Position numbers and translations under genes: made by a program. A DNA stretch of 64,000 nucleotides from Tethya wilhelma (Eukaryota > Porifera > Demospongiae > Tethyida > Tethyidae): assembly GCA_964030475.1 (NCBI GenBank), contig CAXIPT010000014.1, positions 479,675 to 543,674 of the forward strand, read 5' to 3'. The notes beneath the pieces were generated by a model. It was not told where the DNA came from. It saw only the letters and a program-made list of their open reading frames with translations, and made no database searches. How positions within the stretch are numbered: the first letter of the stretch is position 1; every line of letters begins with the position of its first letter. Below are positions 12,589 to 24,028 of this stretch, piece after piece.

Positions 12589-13620
12589 TATCATACGTAC
12601 GGTAGTACGTATAGTAGGAATGGGCCAGCTGTCCCATAGACACAATACAAAATGTTGGTCACTATAAAAATCTAGTCAAACAAAATCAAAATTTCAAAAG
12701 TTGCTCAAAGGCTCTCACTAACAGATTACCAACTGCTTGCAAGGCTTGAAACTCGAAAAAAGTTCCTCAGCACTCGTAGAGAGCGCTAGTGGGAAGCCAC
12801 CATAGTGCCATTTTTGTTCTTCTAACTTACGTACGTACTTCCTAACTGACTTACTTGAAAAGCATTTCCAGAGAACCAGAATGTGTTGAGCCAACTTTGA
12901 CAGCACAAAGTAAGTTCTTTTCATAGGTACTACATTCCTTGATACTCGTTTTCATCACAAATAAGCCTAAACAAAAACTAGAAAGCTTTGAAACTGAGAG
13001 TATAAATTCATGTATACTTCAATGTAGCCATCTTCTTATAGAGTTCAAAGGTCAATATCCACGTGGCATTATTATGCGCATGCGCATTAGCCTCCTCCAC
13101 TTAGTGTAGTGCTGCTACTCAAGCTTTTTGTAAGGACTAACCAGTCTCTAATAGTTTCCACACTGTAGTGTTGAAAAAAGTGAATGAACAAGTAGTAAAA
13201 ATTTCAAAAAAATAAGTAGTGTAGGAATGGGCAGTGCGGTAAAAAGTATTGGAACAAGGCATGGTCTCAATTTCGGCACATGACTACTTCATTTTTATGC
13301 CCAACTCTTGGCTGGCAGTCCAGTTTAAGTTATTTACCTGTCTGTTATAGTTTACTCTATTGTTTCAGTAGCCAAGCGATTAGCTATAGTACTGAGAAAT
13401 TTGAACCAATTAAATAAATGCAATAATCATAAGCTAGTCTAGCTACAGTACTATTGTACAGATTATCGCAACATAACACTGAAAATCCATAATAATAAGG
13501 GATCAAGAATAAAAATGAAGTAGTCATGTGCCGAAATTGAGACCATGCCTTGTTCCAATACTTTTTACCGCACTGCCCATTCCTACACTACTTATTTTTT
13601 TGAAATTTTTACTACTTGTA
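12589..13620 (+). mobile_element. Dispersed repeat, full-length copy B with foldback tail
   Basis: The body (12589-13190) is close to copy A. It continues into a foldback at about 13189-13620 whose arms (over 100 bp each) carry GTAGGAATGGGCAGTGCGGT and GGTCTCAATTTCGGCACATG, then their complements. The same body-plus-foldback layout occurs inverted at 38703-39652, which defines a full-length unit of about 1 kb. Non-autonomous; no transposase. Confidence 0.8.
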
Positions 13621-14391
13621 CTATTATTTCTAATCAATAAAACTATTTTGTATTGCACAATATCACAGACAGATGTATTTTTGAGTGCTGCAATTTCAGC
13701 TGAACTTAGTCATTTGCCTGAATATCTTGAAACAAATGTGTGTGAGGAAGTGCCACAAGATCTTGATGCTAGCAAAGGCACTCAACCTTCCACTTCAAAT
13801 ACATCCAGCAAAATTCCTCGTTCATCGACAAGCAGTACAGTTTCTGAAGCAGATGAAGGAGCCTCCCAATCAAATAAAACAACTTCCAAGAAACGTAAAA
13901 AGGTACATTCTTTAACTAAGTTGTATTACAGTAGACATTATACAGTAATGTAAGCAGTGAGCTTGTTACTGTAACAGCTTGTAGTAACTTTCTTGTGCTC
14001 TAAACAATTTAGATAAGTGACTTCTGGATAAAAGCTTTGTTTAATATAGAGCAACTTACTAAGAATAACAATAATAATTATTATGTCAATAATGAATTAT
14101 AATGAATCTGTATAAAGTACTAGTCTACAACTACCCAGCTCCTTGCTATAATTTTCTATAGCAAAATCCGAGCTTAGATAGGAAAAAATTGTAGGCTAAA
14201 TCATACCGGTACCTTCATGAAAAGTCCACCAGGCTTTTCTTTACCCTTAGTATTTCCACACTATGGTGTATCCAGCATGTGCTTGTGATTCCCCTTGTAT
14301 CATCTCTATAGCTCAATCACACATGATTATTATGTTTATAATTATATGTATGCATGCCTGTCACATAATTTATCTTTGTGAAAATTAAGTT

Positions 14392-14728
14392 CAGTGGCGG
14401 ATCTAGGACTTTGAAAAGGGGGGTTCAAATCAATTTGCGCGAAGCGCATGGAAATTTTTAGGTTAGCCATGCCCACATCTGGTAGTATTGCCCCGCTCCT
14501 TTAGCGTGCATGCTTTGCCAGAAACAAGGCCTAAATGGTGAAAAAAAAAAAAACCAGCAAGGAAGAGATAGAAACTGTATTATCTTTCACAAAAGACGAT
14601 TTTCAGTGAGATTTTGAGTTGCTGTTGTTATTATGAAGTTGAAAGGGGGGTTCCAGCAAGCACTTTTCTTGTTCCCACAGTTAATTATAATGCCAAGTCT
14701 CAGCTGAACCCCTCTGGATCCACCACTG
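14392..14728. mobile_element. hAT-like MITE
   Basis: Ends are CAGTGGCGGATCTAGGACTT and complement-like GGATCCACCACTG, with a GGGGGGTTC block inside each end. AAGTT flanks both sides (14387-14391, 14729-14733), perhaps the remains of an 8-bp hAT target duplication. CAGTGGCGGATC ends are widespread in invertebrate hAT-type elements. No transposase. It sits in the large intron of the GTPase locus. Confidence 0.75.
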
Positions 14729-14900
14729 AAGTTAATTTCTTAGATATTAAGACCCCAAGCTTAGCTTCAATCTCACGATCCTTGAACATGGCATGCAGAA
14801 AGTATAAAATTAATGTTTTAATGATCTATCACATTGAAAATTATTCAATCTAGAGTAAATTATGTTCATTTTTACTGTGATACAGACATACACAATTCCA

Positions 14901-15330
14901 AGTATGGTAGTACTGGGTACATAGGAATGGCACAAATGACCAATTAACGCAATACAAATATTCATGCTAATAACTGCAACTAAAGAGCGCTTACACTTAG
15001 GCTTCTAAATTAAGATACTTCTTAACTCACTCTCTTTCTAACAAGCCTAAAAACATGGCCGCCGAAAACCAATTAATCGTAATTTTTTTGCAATATTTCT
15101 GTACTATAAACTTTTAGCAAATTAACCCTAGGCTCCTTACAACTAATTACAGAAACTTCTCCGAGCACTCAAAGAGTGTTAGTAGGAAGCCAGAGTATAT
15201 TGACTTAATGAACTTAGTTTGAAGAGAAACAGAAATTGTTGAGCACATAATCCTTTTCATTAAACTACTATCCTTTATTGATGCATTTGTTTTCATCTAA
15301 ATTAGGCCTGAAGAAAAATGAAAAGGCACC
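14901..15330 (+). repeat. Diverged relative of the dispersed repeat
   Basis: Begins near TATGGTAGTACTGGGTACAT then AGGAATGGCACAAATGACC, like the copies at 52629 and 62931, and more distantly the TATCATACGTACGG family. It preserves CAATACAAATATTCATGC at about 14952-14969, the empty site for the insertion at 62984. Confidence 0.75.
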
Positions 15331-16208
15331 AAGATGCATGCCTAACCCTTGTCGCCCTTGCAATACAATACATTAACAACATGAAAATCTATCTATATAT
15401 ATACCAGTACGATGAACATGCAGTTGGTCAAGGAGAGCTATAGGACACTAGCTCAGTAATTAACATGGATGCCCTGACTTGCAGCCTCCTGAGGCTATAT
15501 AGACTGAAACATTTGGTTACTAACAATGATCAGCATGACTATCTATAATATTAAATTTTTATGATAATATCTAATATCTAAGTTGGCAAGTTCACATGAC
15601 ATGTCTTTGTGACTAACAAAACTAATTCCATCAGATCAGCTTTGTCAAGCCTTAAATTCATTATAACCTGCTTATATATTATGCCAAAACAGCATTATTA
15701 AAAAGGTATAATGTTATTGCTTGCTAATATTACCTAGAAAGCAAGTTAGTTGCTCCTCAACTCCTTCTGCCAACTCAAGATGGTTTTAATAGGAACCCGT
15801 ATAATTAATTATTTATAAGATAATTAATATTCATACTTAACTTGTCACATAACTAATGCCCTCGCAGTGCATTTTCATGGTAATTGGAAAATGTATTTTG
15901 GAAGATACAGCACCATGTATTCCTTAATTAGGGGTAGGCTGCCTTAACTGTCCTGAGAATTAAGTGCATGAACATTCATGAAAACATTTATTGTTTAGCC
16001 AATTCTGAATAACACATAATATAAGAAATGGGTGTGATTAGCAGGTGTGGCCTTAAAGTTTATTGCTCAGAGGGGCTGAAAAGCCTCAGATCTCAGGAAC
16101 TACAAAGTTTTGTTGAATGCTACGTGTAATTCAGTTTTTAGAAAATCTCGATTATTTTTCTTTGGTATGTCGCTTTTGAAGAAGGTAGCTGCCGTTCTTA
16201 AGATATAG
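15331..16208. other. Intronic stretch with an inverted dispersed repeat
   Basis: No gene seen. From about 16020 to 16205 the sequence is the diverged complement of 23040-23235 (shared GGCTGAAAAGCCTCAGATCT-like block and a TTTTTAGAAAATCTCGATTA-like block). Confidence 0.55.
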
Positions 16209-17820
16209 TTGGAACAAACACATGGACAGACAGACACACAAAATGACTATACTGTAACCCTTGGTGAGCATGTGCGCGCCAAGAGTTAACTAGAAAGCTG
16301 TGAAACTTATTACATATTTATGTATACTTCAAAATCCATCTTCTTGTAGGTGGAGTTCAAAGGTCATCATCTCTCCATGTGTGCATGCACATTAATCTAC
16401 TCTGGCGTATATATAGCTAGTACAAACTTTTTGTAGAGACTAACCAGTCTAGGAGAGTCTCCACACCAATGTAGTTTTGTGCCCTATTGCATGAAATGCA
16501 TGTCAGATTGTCTAAATTTTAGCACATGACTACTTTATGCCCTAGTCTTGGCCAGCAATCTAATCCAGCCTGCTATACTTTTTTCTCCGCTGCTTAGCCA
16601 GCTGATTAACAGGAATTCTGTTAACCACAATTATAAGCTAAGCATGTACAGAGTTATGATACTGAGCTAGATTGATGCATAATTAACCCTCGGCGTGTGA
16701 AACACGCCGAAAGGGTTATAGTAGTCGTTTTTTCCGTGTGTGTGTGTGTGTGTGTGTGAAAATTAAGGACATAAGCCTGGAGTACTGATGTTCATCTAAA
16801 AAAAATATTATGTGTATCAGAAGCTAAAAGCTTATAGTTCTTGAGCTATATGCCAGGATTTTCAGTCCGAGCCATCGCTCGGGCGGCCATTTTGGCTACG
16901 TGGCCCCACCCACTAGCACTAGCGACTTCGGACTAAACCTAAAAGCTCAAGATAGGGAACAATTTGGGTATCTCCAAAATTCTACATTCTTTTAGCACCA
17001 AAATGATATAAATATCTCAAGCATGCGACTTCTAGTTCAAGAGTTATTGCAGTTAACAGTTGGGATAGTCAAAAAAATGTTGTACGTATAATTTCAATAG
17101 AAAAAATGGCACCATGACAGCACAGCACGAAATGANAGTTGGAACAAACACATGGACAGACAGACACACAAAATGACTATACTGTAACCCTTGGTGCGCA
17201 TGTGCGCGCCAAGAGTTAACTAGAAAGCTGTGAAACTTATTACATATTTATGTATACTTCAAAATCCATCTGTGCATGCACATTAATCTACTCTGGCGTA
17301 TATATAGCTAGTACAAACTTTTTGTAGAGACTAACCAGTCTAGGAGAGTCTCCACACCAATGTAGTTTTGTGCCCTATTGCATGAAATGCATGTCAGATT
17401 GTCTAAATTTTAGCACATGACTACTTTATGCCCTAGTCTTGGCCAGCAATCTAATCCAGCCTGCTATACTTTTTTCTCCGCTGCTTAGCCAGCTGATTAA
17501 CAGGAATTCTGTTAACCACAATTATAAGCTAAGCATGTACAGAGTTATGATACTGAGCTAGATTGATGCATAATTAACCCTCGGCGTGTGAAACACGCCG
17601 AAAGGGTTATAGTAGTCGTTTTTTCCGTGTGTGTGTGTGTGTGTGTGAAAATTAAGGACATAAGCCTGGAGTACTGATGTTCATCTAAAAAAATATTATG
17701 TGTATCAGAAGCTAAAAGCTTATAGTTCTTGAGCTATATGCCAGGATTTTCAGTCCGAGCCATCGCTCGGGCGGCCATTTTGGCTACGTGGCCCCACCCA
17801 CTAGCAGTAGCACTACGTAT
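16209..17820. repeat. Two near-identical copies separated by an N
   Basis: Copy 1 starts at about 16208 and copy 2 at about 17138, just after the N at 17136. They agree closely for about 700 bp, then diverge after GGCCCCACCCACTAGCA. Copy 2 lacks about 39 bp after AAAATCCATC, and the GT tract differs. This looks like two haplotypes joined without merging. Each copy holds a hairpin, CCCTCGGCGTG/CACGCCGA (16688-16713 in copy 1). Confidence 0.8.
16733..16758. repeat. (GT)n microsatellite
   Basis: About a dozen GT units after TTTTTTCC; repeated at about 17626-17647 in the second copy. Confidence 0.9.
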
Positions 17821-19095
17821 GTATAGCGAGCTAACCAGAGTTGCCTGATCGTGCGCTAGCGCTAGCTGCACCTCGATCGCTAGAACACTGGAAGTCTGAG
17901 ATAGCGACACTGTCTCTAGTATAAATGCTTAGACGTAACAGAATATTTCTACTCCAAGCGCTTAGTTGTGTTTTGCTAACTCTGCAGCAAGCTAGCTTGT
18001 GATAATATTATGATCGCGACGTTGCCTAAGTAGCCACGCCCATGCAACTGTACAGTCTGCATTGCCGGCCTGGATGTTATACAGCCACAGTAAAGTATAG
18101 AAAGTGTGGTTTACATGACATTGCGATGCTGATGGTATACGTATAATCATGCATGCATGCCCTGATAGTCGATAGCCTAATTAATGCATTGATGCAATAT
18201 TTAGTGTGTATTACAGCGTATATACGCCGAGGGTTGTGCACCATGCATATGGTGCCTTTCATTATTATGTGAAGGATCAAGAATGAAAATGAAGTACTCC
18301 TGTGCCAAAATTGAGACATAAATTGCATGATTATATATATATTAATGTAATTTTTACTATTGTATGTTTGAATTCAGTGCTATGTGTATTTCGTTGTTAA
18401 TGTAGAACATCCTTAAATAAAATTGTTATAATTGCAGAATTCAAAACAACCAAGTTCTCCAAGTAGATCGAGTACACCTGTAACTAACTATCCTGCTACT
18501 AGTACGAAAAAAACTTGTGATAATTGGTGATGGAGGTTGTGGGAAAACTTGCCTGTTATTAACATATGCAACAAAACAGTATCCAACAGACCGAGGTTAT
18601 AATCCTACAGTTTTTGACAATTATACTGCATACTCCAATATAAATGGAATCGATTATGAGCTATCATTGTGGGATACAGCAGGACAGGAAGGCTATGATC
18701 GTTTACGACCACAGTCATATCCAGAAACAGATGTGTTTATCGTTGCATACGGTGTATCCATACCTGCATCATTTGTAAATGCATCATTTGTAAATGCTGA
18801 GGAAAAGTGGATACCCGAAGTTCAAGAAACTTGTCCCAATGTTCCAATAGTTCTTGTTGCTACTCAAATAGATCTAAGGAATGATGAAGAAACCCAAAAA
18901 GAGCTCCAAAGAAACAGACAATCTTTTATCAGTCCAAAGGAAGGCAAGAGTCTAGCCACAAAGCTTGGTCTATCTGCGTTTGTGGAATGTTCCGCTCTAA
19001 AAAATGATGGAGTAGATGAAGTGTTTATTCAGGCATTTCAGGCTACAGAGCCAAGAGCTACCAAAAAACAAAAGCAAAAATGTGTAATTCAGTGA

Positions 19096-20090
19096 TCTGA
19101 AGTTTGCCTGTATATTGTAAGTATCTCATGCACTGTTCAAAAACAGTATATAATATATTATAGTAAGTGTTACTATTCTAGAGACTGTTTTGTATAGTAG
19201 CAAGCTGTGCATATAATGCTGTGAAAAGGTTACAATTAAAGTCACTAGTGTGATGGGCATGCATTAAATATTAACATCATAATATGATTATTACTTGTAT
19301 ACATAATTATATAGAGACTATTATAATTGTTTGTGCATTATATCCAGTTTTATATCTTGAATTATAGCTGTTAAGCATAATAATTAATATTTATATCTAT
19401 ATGCAGTAAAGTGTTGTATGTTTTTATATTACTTTTTTATTATCGTGACTTTGTGGCATACATATATAGTCAGTTCGATCTCACCAAATTTATATGTTGT
19501 CATCATTATTGTGAGATATATTGTACACAATGATTTCTATGTTATTGTATTATGTAGATATTCACTGTTAACGTTTCTGATTATGTCCAATAATATTATT
19601 CCACAATAAATAGTAATAATTTTATATGATATAATTATAAACAAGAATATAAGTTTTTGACAAAATTATAACTTAATGCAATTATTGTAACTATAATTAT
19701 ATGCTGGTATAGAACTATATAGCTGTAATGATTACTTTGCAGCCTAGGGCTAGGACTATTTGATGTGTTCAGGAGTATATAAAATAGTTATAATTTAATG
19801 GTTGAAAAATTCTTTCTGTTTAAAGCTAAACTCAAATTAAGTACAAGGAGAAGAGACTAAAACCATTATGCTATCATAATTAACACTGACTAACACTTAC
19901 ACAATTAAAACAAGTTAAGCAATAGACAATACATGATGCACGATTAAGTTCAAGAGTTCACACAAAAATGTAATGTGCTCTGGTTAAGGACTAGGTCACC
20001 TAAAAGTGAAGCTAAACAACACTAAATACAAATATGCATGACATCATGGAGAGAAGATTTTAACATGTGAATATAAAGTGATCTTTATAC
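19096..20090. other. 3' flank of the GTPase locus, no gene seen
   Basis: Very AT-rich. Several AATAAA-like words occur (for example near 19603) and could serve polyadenylation. No conserved coding sequence. Confidence 0.35.
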
Positions 20091-20127
20091 TTTATCTGTT
20101 GACCAAGTTTCACGGTCAACAGATAAA
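20091..20127. other. Perfect 14-bp hairpin
   Basis: TTTATCTGTTGACC (20091-20104) and its exact complement (20114-20127) flank a 9-base loop. No T run follows, so it is not a typical Pol III terminator. Origin unknown, perhaps a tiny foldback element. Confidence 0.8.
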
Positions 20128-20170
20128 GAAGCTCAAAATTTTTGTGCATGCTTATCATAACAAGCCGGAT

Positions 20171-20284
20171 CCAACAACGGAGAGTTTTCCAAGTGCAATG
20201 CTTCTAAGTTAGATTTTTCATTCATGACATCACCATTTTTTACAATATATAGAATAACTATTGAAATAAACTCTCCGTTGTTGT
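20171..20284. mobile_element. Small MITE with AACAACGGAGAGTTT ends
   Basis: Inverted 15-16-bp ends (20172-20187 and about 20268-20283) enclose about 80 bp of AT-rich DNA. No target duplication is obvious. Confidence 0.6.
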
Positions 20285-20559
20285 CAAGAGCATGCAGCTG
20301 GGAATCTCCCTTACGACTTTGAGCCCCTCCTGAAGACCACAGACTGGGTTTTATGCAAAACTGTCAAGCGCATACCAGTGCAATACCTTTATATACAGAG
20401 AGCATTTATGAAACTGATAATGGTTACCTTATAAGGTGACAAATTTTTGCGAGTACTAATGTTTGAAATTTTTGTGAATGGCCCCAAAAGTGCAAAAATT
20501 ACTTCATGTAAAAATTCTGTTCTAGGAACAAACTGTAATGAATGTCATTAAGTTGGTAC

Positions 20560-20740
20560 TGGGCCACTTCACCACATCATGTGTAATATGTAATGTAAAC
20601 CACTTCACTATATTATGTGTACTGTAAACTACATAATGCTAGTCCTATATATAGCTCCTCCTCTATAACTGTGCTTGAACAACAGTTTTAGTGCTTCACA
20701 GGGCAGAGAGCCTGAGGGAAGAAAGGATTGAAATATGGCA
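20560..20740 (+). repeat. Dispersed repeat shared with 30670-31060
   Basis: Shared blocks include TAATGCTAGTCCT, GGCTCCTCCTCTA-like, CTTCACAGGGCA and GGCAGGAATGTTCTG. This copy lacks the foldback present in the 30.8-kb copy and shows its empty site around 20690. Confidence 0.7.
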
Positions 20741-20839
20741 GGAATGTTCTGATAAGAGTAGTGTGTTACGAATGACACTTAATTCATTTCAACAAAATTA
20801 CATGTTTTTTCAAATTTCACACAATCTGTCACATGGATT

Positions 20840-22250
20840 TCTACTACTCAGGACAATCACTCTGGCCCGTACAGCTTTGCTGTGTTAACCTACCGCCTAA
20901 TATGAGAATGGATCTTAGGTATTTGATTCTAGCAGGAGACTCAGTGTGCATGGTTAGGACCAGTAAAGCCAGAAATGTCAATTGTTTTGGAGCCTATTTT
21001 AGACAAGGTACAGCAGATCTACACAAATGGAATTCAGATTACTACAGCAGATGGCGAAAAGCTTTTGAAAGCAAACTACTGTCTTGTATTTTCGATTTAC
21101 CAGCTAAGGCTGCATCACTTAACTTCAACATTTAATGGCTGTAGTTACCGACTGCCTAGACAAAGGTACATATATGTCCCGTAGACTTTTATACCTACCA
21201 GATGATGACCACATTGCTTGCTCGGAACAAGACACACTAAAACACGCAAGACAGGCTGTCACAAGTGGCTCAGCTGTATATGGAGTAAAGGGATCATCTC
21301 CCCTATCATCACACATAGTACCAGTAGATTACAGGCACGCAGTGTTAGAAGGAGCTAGTAGCCAGAACTCTTCTGATAAAGTTTTTGATCAAGAGCAAGT
21401 ACTGACACCTACATTTCTATATTGGTGCACTTCAGGAGATTAACAAAATGCTATTGTGTAACAAACCTCCCCATGAATTCCAGAGAACACCTCCCCCAAT
21501 CGAAAAAACTGTTAAGTACTGAAAGGTTTCTGAGTATTGTGTGTCCATGGCTATTGTTACTGCAGTTTCTCTCCTACTAGACTACTTGCCACCAGACTAC
21601 ATACATCATCTGTACGTACTTGTCAAAGCTATGCGTATCTTACATGGAACCATGCAGCATCAACACTGATGATCCTGCTAGTGCTCACTAGATTCTGTCA
21701 CCATGATTGTCGCACACCTGTATCCTCGTGAGTGCTGCACTTACAATGTTCACTCCCCATCCATCTGGTTGAATCAATAAAAAAATGTGGTCCACTCTGG
21801 TCATTTTCATGTTTTGGCTTTGAAAGCATGAATGGACACCTCAAGAACACTGCCATAGTACTCGGAACATTCTGCCACAGCTTATACTCCTAATCTTCGG
21901 CAACATCAAACATCCTTGAAAACAAAACAAAAGATTCAGAAGAATGTAGTCGTGATGGGGTTCGTGGGAGAATGAAGAATGGTATAGACTTGAATCAAAG
22001 ATTTGTGAAATCCTACTGATGTGGTCCAAATACTGCAAGAATTACAAGTGGTATCCTGCCACAAAAATACATGCTACGAATTGATCCAAATGACCATCAT
22101 TGGACTTAAGTTTACAGGTAGAACTGTTCCGCAATTTCTTGACCTTCCACACTTTATATAGCACACCATTCAGTTTGTAGCTGTTGAAAAGAGAAAAGGT
22201 CAATATCAGTGGTACACAAATAATGGACTTCTTGAGATGTGTTGGTAGAC
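20840..22250 (+). pseudogene. Decayed TNP2-type (EnSpm/CACTA-like) transposase
   Basis: Several plus-strand frames read in order resemble TNP2-type transposases: SLWPVQLCCVNLPPNMR and YLILAG (20845-20935), VLEPILDKVQQIYTNGIQI (20980-21040), FDLPAKAASLNFN (21090-21130), CLDKGTYMSRRLLYLPDDD (21150-21210), YWKASEY (21515), LLDYLPPDYIHHLYVLVKAM (21575-21630), then MNGH..HSTRNILPQL-like residues (21830-21890). At least five frame changes and several stops rule out function. Terminal repeats of the parent element were not located. Confidence 0.75.
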
Positions 22251-22599
22251 GTGCCTCTTTCTAGTTTTTCAAGTTCTCCTCTGATAGTTCGCGCATATTT
22301 CATGTTCAAAAGTTGTCTATTACAAACCTGTTGACAGCTATTCCTATTGAATTTATTTTGTGCAAATGTGTTCCGAAGTGTATTTTGAGTGGGCAGAGAT
22401 TTTGCTAGAGCTAATTTAATTAGTGGATCGTGAAGGGGTGTGTCCAATATCATTATATCAAAATATACAATTGAAAATGAAAGTGTTCAAGGAGGTGCTG
22501 GAGATCATTTTCCTGACTGGAAGTTATCTTCGTACAAGTTACCAGACCACATCAAAGAACTTTAAAGCAATCTTTGAAAACCGCAGACCGCAGGCACTT

Positions 22600-22620
22600 A
22601 AAAAAAAAAAAAAAAAAAAA
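22600..22620. repeat. A-tract
   Basis: 21 consecutive A on the plus strand, possibly a retroposon tail or slippage tract. It creates an artificial poly-Lys frame. Confidence 0.9.
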
Positions 22621-22740
22621 CCCCGAAAAATTACTCATAAAATACTGTATTGGTGTGTGCAGTAAGTTTGCAGGACGGCCAGCGGAGAGTGTGTGCTAGC
22701 TGTGACTTCGAAGCTTGGTAGGTGTATCGAATCAAGCGTC

Positions 22741-23020
22741 TAAAGTCTATTCGCGTTCACTTTGCCGCCGGAAGTAGTGTGATTTGACTTACTATAGGTT
22801 TGTAGTATCTGTGGTCAATGGAATGTCCTATAGTTTATATATGGGGCAGACACATAGGAGGCTGTAACTTTTGACTGGTAAGGTGTAGAGTATTTAAAAG
22901 GCACTAACAGAAACCGGGTGAAATTTGCAGTTGAATGGTATCTAGAATAACGCAATAGCATGTATTACGGCCAAGTTATGAAGAAATTTGAACCGGCAAA
23001 GTGAACGCGAATGGACTTTA
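22741..23020. mobile_element. MITE with TAAAGTCTAT ends, copy 1
   Basis: TAAAGTCTATTCGCGTTCAC plus TTTGCCG at the left edge pair with their complement at 22994-23020. The outermost TA on each side fits a TA target duplication. A related element with TAAAGTCTATCTGG ends lies at 30822-30982. Confidence 0.85.
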
Positions 23021-23039
23021 GTGTAGCTTCTAGCTGTAT

Positions 23040-23235
23040 ATAAAGAGCCAAAGAACAGCAGCTCCAGTCTTCAAAAGCGGCATACCAAGGTAAAACAATC
23101 GAGATTATCTAAAAAAAAATCACATGTAGCATTTTTACAAAAACCTGTAGTTCCTGAGATCTGAAGCTTTTCAGTCGCTCTGAACGCTAAGCTTCGTGGC
23201 CATACTTGCTAGCCACGCCTATTTGTTAGTGTACA
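23040..23235 (+). repeat. Dispersed repeat, inverted relative of 16020-16205
   Basis: Shares CTGAGATCTGAAGCTTTTCA and AATCGAGATTATCTAAAAA-like blocks in complement with 16020-16205. No coding content. Confidence 0.65.
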
Positions 23236-23779
23236 TTATTTAGAATTGACAAGACTAGCTGCAAGATGAATGTTTCTCTTGAAACGGTTGACAGAAAGAG
23301 CTGACTTACTTAGGTACTAAATTAGCAAGCAATAACACTCTATATAATCTTGCATGCTGTTTTGGTATATTGTAGGCAATTTTTTGTTGAAACTCAGTGT
23401 CCATGAAAGGTGATCTGGTTTAGTCACATCACTGTTTCAGAGCTAGCTAAGCTAATCAGCTCATCTCTAGTGACCATTTTGGTTGTAGATTTCTATGTAG
23501 CCTATCATTGTATGTTTGGTGTCCTCAAGCTCACATGCAATTCATGACTTACCAAGCATGTGTCATAGTGACCATGCATCACTGACCCTATCATATACTG
23601 CATATTGCTATTGCACCAAGGGTTAATTCGGCACCTTGGTGCCCTTTCATACTTGTTTGTTTTATTTTTTCTCAAACATTTATATTAATGAGGTAACCTA
23701 TAGCATTACTGACTTCACTGTAAGGCAATGGTAAAAGCCAAACAGTTCCTATTTGATGACTATAAGTTTAGTAATAGTT
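23236..23779. other. No gene seen
   Basis: AT-rich sequence between repeats. A small hairpin near 23618-23643 (CACCAAGG / CCTTGGTG) belongs to a word also seen near 36800 and 37590. Confidence 0.35.
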
Positions 23780-23889
23780 ATAAACTGGTAGTCCAGGAAG
23801 GAATTATGGCAGTAAATGACCGACACCCGAGGGCGTAGCCCAAGGGTGAGGTCGTTTACGTTGCCATAATTCCTGGACTACCAGTTTAT
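23780..23889. mobile_element. 110-bp foldback next to the Crypton
   Basis: Arms begin TAAACTGGTAGTCCAGGA and pair around a short GGGCGTAGCC centre, with CACCCGAGGG in one arm and CAAGGGTGAG in the other. It lies 140 bp upstream of the recombinase ATG and may be the element's subterminal structure or an unrelated MITE. Confidence 0.75.
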
Positions 23890-24028
23890 CACTGTTATAT
23901 TTCCTGAGATACCGCACACAAACAAAGCTTTTGATTGGCTCATTCCAACGTTTATCTCATTGGTCAGCTCTGTCTATAAATACTTACGAATGACTCCTTG
24001 GTTACCATTTTTGAGTTCTGAGCAAAAA

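Larger units (their letters stand above)
13669..19095 (+). pseudogene. Rho/Cdc42-like GTPase preceded in another frame by a Ser/Thr-rich exon
   Basis: Exon 18438-19095 holds a full Rho-type G domain: KKLVIIGDGGCGKT (G1), YNPTVFDNY (G2/effector), WDTAGQEGYDRLRPQSYP (G3), TQID (G4, as in Cdc42), ECSAL (G5), a Rho insert-like helix, a basic KKQKQK tail and a CVIQ CaaX box predicting farnesylation and membrane anchoring. There is no ATG at the expected start. The upstream exon (13669 or 13700 to 13902, Ser/Thr-rich, ending KKRKK) splices in phase 0 to 18438, but reaches the G domain in the wrong frame: seven A at 18506-18513 would need to be six. Otherwise the upstream frame stops at TGA about 18525. 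A 15-bp in-frame direct repeat (18766-18795) doubles ASFVN. The whole G domain is in one exon, which hints at a retrocopy. Single-base error and true pseudogene are both possible. Confidence 0.7.

Noticed and set aside
18506..18513. Programmed ribosomal frameshift at the A7 tract
   Set aside because: The needed shift is +1 (or -2), the usual -1 slippery spacing does not fit the upstream frame, and no ATG-initiated product is known. Error or decay is simpler.
20091..20127. Hairpin considered as a transcription terminator or microRNA precursor
   Set aside because: Too short for a microRNA precursor (14-bp stem) and no T run for Pol III; left as an unexplained hairpin.
22423..22665. 80-codon frame ending in poly-Lys
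   Set aside because: Depends on the A21 tract and shows no conserved residues.
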